Of a stretch of 20,531 nt of DNA, positions 14,854 to 20,531 are shown one piece after another (positions within the stretch are counted from its first letter, which is position 1; every line of letters starts with the position of its first letter). The notes beneath the pieces are model-generated. The model saw only the letters and a list, made by a program, of their open reading frames with translations. It did not search any database and was not told the DNA's origin. The stretch covers positions 1 through 20,531 of the forward strand of contig JANPJD010000227.1 in the NCBI GenBank assembly GCA_031425325.1, read 5' to 3'. Made by a program: the position numbers and the translations under genes. The DNA comes from Aliitabrizicola sp031425325 (GTDB taxonomy: Bacteria; Pseudomonadota; Alphaproteobacteria; Rhodobacterales; Rhodobacteraceae).

Positions 14854-16302
14854 ATGATCGACCTGCGCCCCATCGGCTACATCGTCGGCGCAATGGTTGC
14901 GGTGCTTGGGCTTCTGATGATGATCCCGGCTGCGGTGGACCGGGTCGCGGGGGTCGAGGACTGGAAGGTATTCCTGACCTGCGGGATACTCTGCTTGGGC
15001 GTTGGCCTTCTGACCGCGACAGCCACGCGCAACGCCATCGGGGCCGCCCTGTCGATCCGCCAGGCCTTCCTGCTGACCATAATCATCTGGACGGTGCTGC
15101 CGCTGTTCGGAGCCCTTCCGTTCATTCTGGGAGTGACCGAGGCGCGATTCATCGACGCCTATTTCGAGGCGGTCTCGGGCATCACGACCACTGGGTCAAC
15201 GGTGTTTGTCGGACTCGACGACCTGCCGCCTGGCATCAACCTCTGGCGAGGCATGCTCAACTGGATCGGTGGCCTCGGGATCGCGTTCATTGCCATGATC
15301 TTCCTGCCGGTCATGCGGGTCGGGGGCATGCAGTTCTTCCGCACCGAGGGGTTCGATACGCTGGGCAAGGTCATGCCCCGCGCAAGCGACATCGCGCTCT
15401 CGCTGCTTGCGGTCTATGCCGGCCTGACGCTGGCTTGCGTGATCACCTACCTCACGATCGGGATGACACCGCTTGATGCCACCGTGCACGCGATGGCCTC
15501 GATCGCCACAGGGGGGTTCTCGCCCCGCGATGCGTCCTTCACGACCTATCAGGGGGCCGGAGAGTATGCCGGAGCTCTTTTCATGGTTTTGGGCAGCCTG
15601 CCTTACATCCGCTACGTGCAGATGGTGACCGGGGCGCCGACCTCGATGTGGCGAGACGCCCAGGCGCGGGCGTATCTGCGCTGGATGCTGATTGCGACGG
15701 TGGCAGTCGCCGTCTGGCGCTGGACCTCGGCCGGAGGACCGCCGGAGCCGATCTTTCGCGAGACTCTGTTCAACCTGGCCTCGATCATGAGCGGGACGGG
15801 TTTCTTCTCGGGCAGCTTCGCCGGTTGGGGCGGCTTCTCGATGGTGGTGGCGTTCACCCTTGGTGTGATGGGAGGCTGTTCTTCGTCAAGCTCGGGTGCG
15901 CTGACCGTGTTCCGCGTCCAGGTCACGCTTGCCGCCATCGCGGCGCAGATCCGCCTGATCGCCGCGCCGAACCGAGTCTATCCCGTCAAGTATGCCGGGC
16001 GAACGGTGGCACCCGGCGCGTTGAACGGCGTCGTGATGTATGTCTGCGCCTATGTGGTGCTGATCGGGGCGATCGGGGTCGCGATGACGCTGGTCGGGGT
16101 CGACACCGAAAGCGCCCTCTTCGCGGCCTGGACCTCACTCGGGAACATCGGCTACGGCTATGGGCCGATGGTGGCGCGGACCGGCACGTTCATCGACTTT
16201 CCCGATGCCGCGATCTGGCTGATGATCCTTGCCATGCTGATGGGACGGCTTGGGCTTCTGGCGGTCTTCGTGGTGGTTCTGCCCCGCTTCTGGATGCGCT
16301 GA
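14854..16302 (+). CDS. trkH: TrkH-family potassium transporter, divergent copy 1
   Basis: TrkH forms the membrane pore of Trk potassium uptake and normally works with the NAD-binding TrkA ring. This 482-aa protein has the four pore-loop layout: TTTG (111-114), ATGG (218-221), SGTGF (313-317) and GNIGYG (430-435), between about eight to ten hydrophobic segments. The start at 14854 gives MIDLRPIGY, collinear with MIDLRPVAF of the next gene; an ATG at 14827 is an alternative. Unlike copy 2, it lacks the conserved lysine after the third pore region (T351, in SSSSSGALTVFR) and the conserved glutamate near the C-terminus (G468 in GRLGLLA). Its fourth filter reads NIGYGYG instead of NVGP. It may have altered selectivity or gating, or may act as a heteromeric partner. 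No trkA is in the window. Confidence 0.9.
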   Translation: MIDLRPIGYIVGAMVAVLGLLMMIPAAVDRVAGVEDWKVFLTCGILCLGVGLLTATATRNAIGAALSIRQAFLLTIIIWTVLPLFGALPFILGVTEARFIDAYFEAVSGITTTGSTVFVGLDDLPPGINLWRGMLNWIGGLGIAFIAMIFLPVMRVGGMQFFRTEGFDTLGKVMPRASDIALSLLAVYAGLTLACVITYLTIGMTPLDATVHAMASIATGGFSPRDASFTTYQGAGEYAGALFMVLGSLPYIRYVQMVTGAPTSMWRDAQARAYLRWMLIATVAVAVWRWTSAGGPPEPIFRETLFNLASIMSGTGFFSGSFAGWGGFSMVVAFTLGVMGGCSSSSSGALTVFRVQVTLAAIAAQIRLIAAPNRVYPVKYAGRTVAPGALNGVVMYVCAYVVLIGAIGVAMTLVGVDTESALFAAWTSLGNIGYGYGPMVARTGTFIDFPDAAIWLMILAMLMGRLGLLAVFVVVLPRFWMR

Positions 16303-16306
16303 CGGG

Positions 16307-16322
16307 TTGACAGCGCCTGTCA
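16307..16322 (+). repeat. Small inverted repeat between the two trkH copies
   Basis: TGACAG (16308-16313) and CTGTCA (16317-16322) form a perfect 6-bp stem with a 3-nt loop in the 39-bp spacer. The sequence TTGACAGC starting at 16307 also occurs at 14818, at nearly the same distance (35 against 36 nt) before the start of copy 1. It may be a remnant of the duplication or a translation or regulatory element. Confidence 0.5.
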
Positions 16323-16341
16323 GGGTGGCAGCGTCGAGCGG

Positions 16342-17790
16342 ATGATCGACCTTCGTCCCGTGGCCTTCGTGATCGGTCTGCTCGTCACGGCGATGGGCGT
16401 GATGATGCTGTTGCCCATGGCGCTCGACTGGCAGCGGGGCGATCCGAACTGGCGGGCCTTTCTGGCCGCTGCGATGGTGACGGGGCTTGCGGGTGCAACG
16501 ATGGCCTTCGCCTCGGCCAGCGGGCGCGGCACCGGCCTTACGCTGCGCCAGGGGTTTGTCGTGACGGCCGGCGTCTGGATCGTGCTGCCGTTGGCGGGTG
16601 CCGTGCCTTTCGTGCTCGGCGCGCCGGGCGCCGGCCTGACGGATGCCTATTTCGAGGCCGTCTCGGGCATGACCACGACCGGCACGACGGTGTTCGCCGG
16701 GCTCGACGCGCTGCCGCGCGGCACGAACCTCTGGCGCGGGATGCTCAACTGGCTGGGTGGCCTCGGCATCGTGATCGTCGCGATGGTCTTCCTGCCGACC
16801 ATGAAGGTGGGCGGGATGCAGTTCTTCCGGTCCGAGGGGTTCGACACATTGGGCAAGGTCTTGCCGCGTGCGCTCGACATCTCGGTTGCGCTGATCGGCA
16901 TCTACCTTGCACTGACCGTCGCCTGTGTCGTGACCTATTACTCGCTGGGCCTGCCGGGGTTCGAGGCGGTCGTGCACGCCCTCTCGACCGTCTCGACGGG
17001 CGGATTTTCATCGACCGACCGCTCGTTCGCGGCCTTCGTCGGTGCGCCCGAAGTTGCGGCGACCATCTTCATGATCGCGGCCAGCCTGCCGTTCATCCGC
17101 TACGTCCAGCTTGCGCGCGGCAGCGTCACGCCGCTCTGGCACGACGCGCAGGTGCGCGCCTATCTGCGCTGGATTGCGCTGGCGGTCGGGGCAGTCACGC
17201 TGCACGAGGTCTTGGCCAGCGGCGCCGAGCCGCTGCCCATGCTGCGGCAGGCGGCGTTCAATATCGTATCGTCGTTCTCGGGGGCAGGCTTTACCAGCGC
17301 GGACCTGACCCTGTGGCAGCCCTTCTCTTTCGTCATCCTGATCGTGGTCGGGCTGATCGGCGGCTGCACCTCGTCCACCGCCTGCTCGATCAAGGTGTTC
17401 CGCTTTCTGGTGTTGTTCGAGGCGATCCGCGTGCAGATCCGACGCCTGCACAGCCCGAATGCGATGCTTAAGCCGCGTTACGAGGATCGCACGCTCGAAC
17501 CCGATGTCATCGACTCGGTCATCGTGTTCTTCACGCTTTTCATGGCGAGCTTCGGCATCCTGACGGCCGCGCTGTCGATGACCGGGCTCGACTCAACCGC
17601 TGCGGTCACGGCGGCCTGGACTTCGATCGCCAATGTCGGCCCGGTGTTCGGCACGGGCGTCGGGGCGTCGGGATCGGTCGGAGCGTTTCCCTGGACCGCC
17701 AAGTGGCTGATGATCGGCGGGATGCTGGTCGGGCGGCTCGAGATGCTGGCCTTCTTCGTGCTGTTCCTGCCGCGCTTCTGGCGGCCCTGA
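16342..17790 (+). CDS. trkH: TrkH-family potassium transporter, canonical copy 2
   Basis: A second 482-aa TrkH that aligns to copy 1 end to end with no gap that I can find, so the pair arose by tandem duplication. Pore loops are TTTG (111-114), STGG (218-221), SGAGF (313-317) and ANVGPVFG (430-437). It keeps family-typical residues: K351 in SSTACSIKVFRF and E468 in GRLEMLAFFVLFLPRFW, like the GRLE ending of E. coli TrkH. It is therefore the likely functional potassium-conducting subunit, expected to need TrkA encoded elsewhere. It starts 39 nt after copy 1. No strong ribosome-binding site is visible; GAGCGG lies directly before the ATG. Its stop codon is part of a hairpin shared with the convergent next gene. 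Confidence 0.93.
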   Translation: MIDLRPVAFVIGLLVTAMGVMMLLPMALDWQRGDPNWRAFLAAAMVTGLAGATMAFASASGRGTGLTLRQGFVVTAGVWIVLPLAGAVPFVLGAPGAGLTDAYFEAVSGMTTTGTTVFAGLDALPRGTNLWRGMLNWLGGLGIVIVAMVFLPTMKVGGMQFFRSEGFDTLGKVLPRALDISVALIGIYLALTVACVVTYYSLGLPGFEAVVHALSTVSTGGFSSTDRSFAAFVGAPEVAATIFMIAASLPFIRYVQLARGSVTPLWHDAQVRAYLRWIALAVGAVTLHEVLASGAEPLPMLRQAAFNIVSSFSGAGFTSADLTLWQPFSFVILIVVGLIGGCTSSTACSIKVFRFLVLFEAIRVQIRRLHSPNAMLKPRYEDRTLEPDVIDSVIVFFTLFMASFGILTAALSMTGLDSTAAVTAAWTSIANVGPVFGTGVGASGSVGAFPWTAKWLMIGGMLVGRLEMLAFFVLFLPRFWRP

Positions 17791-17808
17791 CGCAGCCGGG
17801 TCAGGGCC
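17783..17808. terminator. Inverted repeat spanning both stop codons of convergent trkH copy 2 and the next gene
   Basis: GGCCCTGA (17783-17790) and TCAGGGCC (17801-17808) form a perfect 8-bp stem with a 10-nt loop. The TGA of trkH is the end of the left arm, and the TGA of the minus-strand gene is the end of the right arm. Both proteins therefore end in a codon for Pro and then stop. No U-tract follows. A bidirectional 3'-end function is inferred. Confidence 0.6.
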
Positions 17809-19564
17809 AGCACGACACCCGCACGGTCATTGCCACAGCCTTGCGCGTCAGGTCCTCGGGCGGCAGGGCGCCTTGCGCCGGGGCCTCGGCGACCGCGATC
17901 CCCGCCTGTCCAAGCCGGCGCGCAATGGTCTCGGCAGAGGCGGCAAAAACCACCTCGTCGGGCAGTTGCCGCGCTCCGGCTGTCTCGCGGGCCAGCAGCA
18001 TCCCGATGACCGCCCCCGTCCCGTCCAGCACCGGCCCGCCCGCATCGCCGTCGCGCGCAGGCAGGGCGAGGCGCTTCACCCCCGCTTCGCCGTCAAGCCC
18101 GGCCAGCGCCTCGACCGTCCCGAAGGTCAGCGTGGGCGAGGGCAGCGCGTCCTCGAACGGATAACCCGCTACCGCGACCTCAAGGCCGGGTGCTTCGGGG
18201 GCAGCCTGAAACGCCGCGACACCAGGCGGCGACAGCGGCCGCTCTGGCACGAGGACCGCGAGGCCCGAGGCGGCATCGGTCAGGGAAACGCGCATCGCTT
18301 CGTCGCCGTCGATGGTGATGCGGCCGCAGCCGGTGACGGCGTCGGGCGTGGTCAGTACCGTGCCTGCAGCGTCGACGAAGAAGCCCGAGCGCACACGGTC
18401 GGGCCGCCCGGCATCAAGGCCAAGGATCATGCCCGCGCGTGTCGCCGCATCGAGCGGGGCCAGCCCGGGGTCGAGGGCGCGATCGCCAACGGGCCGAAAG
18501 CTCGCCTGCATCGCCGAGAGCGCCCGGCCAAGGCGCGCGCCTTCGGCCACCGGCCAGGCCAGCGTGTAGCCCTTGATGAGGCCGCCGCGCAGTTCCACCC
18601 GCGTGACACTTTCGATCCGCGCGTCGCGCCCGCTGATGGAAAAGGCCCGCTCGGTCAGGCTGCGATCGCCCTGCGGTGGCACGAGGGCAAGCGTCTGCAT
18701 CAGGTCGTAAAGCCCTGCCAGCGCCTGTTCGTCGCCGGGCTGGCTGATCAGCAGCACCGATACGCCGCTTCCGTCCCGGGGCGCGAAGCGCACGAAGGGC
18801 GGCTCGTAGGCGTCGAAGGCCACAAGCGCCAGCGGCAGGATGATCTCGATCCCTGCCTCCATCTCGGTCACCGTCTCGAGGCCAAGCTCGGCCAGTGCCG
18901 CCTGGTGCGCCCCGGTCAGCGCCGCGCGCTGGCGCGACGTCAGAAGGCCCGTGGGCTCTGCCGCATTCGCCGCCTGCCATGCCGCCATCGCGGCGCGGGT
19001 GCCCGGCCCGAAGGCCCCGTCGATGCCCGCGTCGTAAAAGCCGAACCACTGAAGCGCTGTCTGCAGCGCCTCGCGCTCGGTTATCGTCAGGGCCGCCTCG
19101 GCGGCACGGGCTTCGGCCTCGGTCTCGTCGGGGACGCGTGCTATGGCCGGCTCGTCGGGCACGACCGGCGGCGGCACGACCGGCGCGGGGGCGGCGGCCA
19201 GCGGCGACGCCGAGCCGAAGAAGCGCGCGCCCAAGCGCTGCGCCTCGACCAGAAAGCTGTCCGACGGGATCAGCCGCTCCTGCCGCAGGTCCGACAGCCG
19301 CGCTTCCGCCTCGGGTCGGTCATAGGGGCCAAGCGCGATCGCGTGCCAGCCCGACGACAGATCGAACGCCGCCACGTCGGGAAAGGCCGAGGCATAGGCG
19401 CGGGCCCGCTCTTCGGCCTCGGTCCGCGTCGGCTGCGCCTCGATCTGGATCCACACGTCGCGGGCCTGCGCCACTGCCATCGTGCCCGAAACCGCCAAAA
19501 GCGCCACGCCGAGCCATCCGAGGCCCGCCAAAATCCTGCCCACGCAATCCCTCGTCCGCTTCAC
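17801..19564 (-). CDS. SPOR / peptidoglycan-binding / trypsin-fold pseudoprotease, exported
   Basis: A 587-aa envelope protein. An N-terminal hydrophobic signal segment spans about 10-34, ending AVAQA. A SPOR-like domain follows (about 36-107: DVWIQIEAQP to SDSFLV). A Pro/Ala linker covers 118-145, and a PG_binding_1-type domain lies at about 161-216 (GFYDAGIDGAFGPGTRAAMAAWQ). A large middle region (217-385) comes next, then a C-terminal trypsin-like fold (about 393-550). In that fold all three triad slots are changed. LTTPDAV has D408 where LTNAHVV has His. SGLAVL has G434 where the family has Asp. GDAGGP has A508 where GNSGGP has Ser. It is therefore probably a binding rather than a cleaving protein. 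The start is GTG at 19564; GTG at 19543, with GAGGG 6 nt upstream, is equally good or better and keeps the signal peptide. It diverges from glyQ. Confidence 0.85.
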   Translation of the reverse strand: MKRTRDCVGRILAGLGWLGVALLAVSGTMAVAQARDVWIQIEAQPTRTEAEERARAYASAFPDVAAFDLSSGWHAIALGPYDRPEAEARLSDLRQERLIPSDSFLVEAQRLGARFFGSASPLAAAPAPVVPPPVVPDEPAIARVPDETEAEARAAEAALTITEREALQTALQWFGFYDAGIDGAFGPGTRAAMAAWQAANAAEPTGLLTSRQRAALTGAHQAALAELGLETVTEMEAGIEIILPLALVAFDAYEPPFVRFAPRDGSGVSVLLISQPGDEQALAGLYDLMQTLALVPPQGDRSLTERAFSISGRDARIESVTRVELRGGLIKGYTLAWPVAEGARLGRALSAMQASFRPVGDRALDPGLAPLDAATRAGMILGLDAGRPDRVRSGFFVDAAGTVLTTPDAVTGCGRITIDGDEAMRVSLTDAASGLAVLVPERPLSPPGVAAFQAAPEAPGLEVAVAGYPFEDALPSPTLTFGTVEALAGLDGEAGVKRLALPARDGDAGGPVLDGTGAVIGMLLARETAGARQLPDEVVFAASAETIARRLGQAGIAVAEAPAQGALPPEDLTRKAVAMTVRVSCWP

Positions 19565-19663
19565 CTCAAATCCGCGCGGACCCTAGCAGAGCGGTGCGCG
19601 GATGCACGTCAAATCCCGGAGAGCGCCGGTCGGTCGCAAGAACGGCAGTTTCGGGGCGCCGCA

Positions 19664-19692
19664 TTGACCCTGCGGGCGGGCTTGCCTATGGA
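19664..19692 (+). promoter_or_regulatory. Predicted glyQ promoter
   Basis: TTGACC (19664-19669), exactly 17 nt, then TATGGA (19687-19692). Transcription would start near 19699, giving a leader of about 20 nt that contains the GAGGG ribosome-binding site (19708-19712). The rest of the 155-bp divergent gap (19565-19663) shows no recognisable element. Confidence 0.55.
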
Positions 19693-19719
19693 GAAGGCGC
19701 TTTTCCCGAGGGCTCGCCA

Positions 19720-20531
19720 ATGACCGTCCCCCCCGCCGCACCGCGCAGTTTCCAGGAGATCCTGCTGCGGCTTCAGGCCTACTGGGCCTCGCAGGGCTGC
19801 GCCGTGCTGCAACCCTACGACATGGAGGTCGGGGCAGGCACCTTCCACCCTGCGACCACGCTGCGCGCGCTTGGGCCGCGCGCCTGGGCTGCGGCATATG
19901 TCCAGCCTTCGCGCCGCCCCACCGACGGGCGCTATGGCGAGAACCCGAACCGCTTGCAGCACTACTACCAGTTCCAGGTCATTATCAAACCCTCGCCGCC
20001 CGACCTGCAAGAGCTTTACCTCGGCTCGCTTGCTGCCATCGGCATCGACATGGCCCTGCACGACATCCGCTTCGTCGAGGACGACTGGGAAAGCCCCACG
20101 CTCGGCGCCTGGGGCCTTGGCTGGGAGGTGTGGTGCGACGGGATGGAGGTGAGCCAGTTCACCTATTTCCAGCAGGTCGGCGGGCATGACTGCCACCCCG
20201 TCTCGGGCGAGCTTACCTACGGGCTGGAACGCCTTGCGATGTATGTGCTGGGCGCGGATCACGTCATGGACATGCCCTTCAACGACCCGCAGTCGCCCAT
20301 CGCCCTGACCTATGGCGACGTGTTCCGCCAGACCGAACAGGAATACAGTCGCTGGAACTTCGACCAGGCCGATACCGCGATGCTGCTGCGCCATTTCGAG
20401 GATGCCGAGGCCGAATGCGCCCGCATCCTCGCCGCGCCCGCCGCCGATGCGGCGGGCCGGACCATCGTCATGGCGCACCCCGCCTATGACCAGTGCATCA
20501 AGGCCAGCCACCTCTTCAACCTGCTCGACGC
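19720..20531 (+). CDS. glyQ: Glycyl-tRNA synthetase alpha subunit, 5' part
   Basis: GlyQ is the catalytic alpha subunit of the bacterial alpha2-beta2 glycyl-tRNA synthetase, which charges tRNA-Gly in the cytoplasm. The frame is open from ATG 19720 to the right edge (270 codons seen of roughly 300). It has strong family blocks: SFQEILLRLQAYWASQGCAV, QPYDMEVGAGTFHPATTLRA, YVQPSRRPTDGRYGENPNRL, HYYQFQVI, and GLGWEVWCDGMEVSQFTYFQ. GAGGG lies about 7 nt before the start. glyS is expected just past the window. The neighbouring SPOR/protease-like gene is divergent and shares the intergenic region. Confidence 0.97.
   Translation, partial: MTVPPAAPRSFQEILLRLQAYWASQGCAVLQPYDMEVGAGTFHPATTLRALGPRAWAAAYVQPSRRPTDGRYGENPNRLQHYYQFQVIIKPSPPDLQELYLGSLAAIGIDMALHDIRFVEDDWESPTLGAWGLGWEVWCDGMEVSQFTYFQQVGGHDCHPVSGELTYGLERLAMYVLGADHVMDMPFNDPQSPIALTYGDVFRQTEQEYSRWNFDQADTAMLLRHFEDAEAECARILAAPAADAAGRTIVMAHPAYDQCIKASHLFNLLD

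Noticed and set aside
17873..19723. 616-codon plus-strand open frame opposite the SPOR/protease-like gene
   Set aside because: Antisense shadow rich in Arg, Gly and His; the opposite strand encodes clear SPOR and peptidoglycan-binding domains.

Overview
The window is high-GC, densely packed chromosomal DNA with the gene content and style of an alphaproteobacterium of the Rhodobacteraceae type. Supporting signs are the protein families (long FolE2, FtsY with a short N-terminus, YciB/IspZ next to ftsY, a SPOR/peptidoglycan-binding/trypsin-like protein next to glyQ), a SAM-II-type leader in front of metZ, and TTGAC-type promoters. I see no insertion sequences, phage genes, CRISPR arrays, tRNAs or rRNAs. 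Nothing looks like a defence system or genomic island. This is mostly housekeeping sequence, and its interest lies in regulatory elements and in diverged paralogues.

Layout. (1) 1-973: 3' part of murD (+). It converges on phoX (-), which lies downstream of purD (-). (2) 4432-4578 is the divergent region between purD and a PfpI/YhbO-type protein (+); xseA (+) follows after a double hairpin. (3) A small secreted cysteine-containing protein and an AlkB-type membrane di-iron hydroxylase form a minus-strand pair. The pair converges on xseA and diverges from ftsY (+), which is followed by yciB (+). (4) A minus-strand pair encodes an alpha/beta hydrolase and a YfcG-like glutathione transferase. It diverges from metZ (+), whose leader holds a promoter, a SAM-II-like aptamer and an intrinsic terminator in the right order for attenuation. 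(5) folE2 (+) is followed by two tandem trkH paralogues of identical length (482 aa each). (6) A minus-strand SPOR/PG-binding/trypsin-fold protein that has lost its whole catalytic triad diverges from the start of glyQ (+), which runs off the right edge.

Genes meet head-to-head or tail-to-tail with small gaps, and no gene-free stretch exceeds about 260 bases. Each of the four convergent junctions carries a perfect inverted repeat. At trkH2 and the pseudoprotease that repeat contains both stop codons. Three genes (xseA, ftsY and the GST gene) are followed, in the sense orientation, by a related AAATA-C/T-CC-containing 3' element.

The findings most worth checking are the metZ SAM-II attenuator, the divergent first TrkH copy (changed pore and conserved residues), the triad-less protease-like protein, the 3' repeat family, and a possibly leaderless xseA with an internal coiled-coil duplication.
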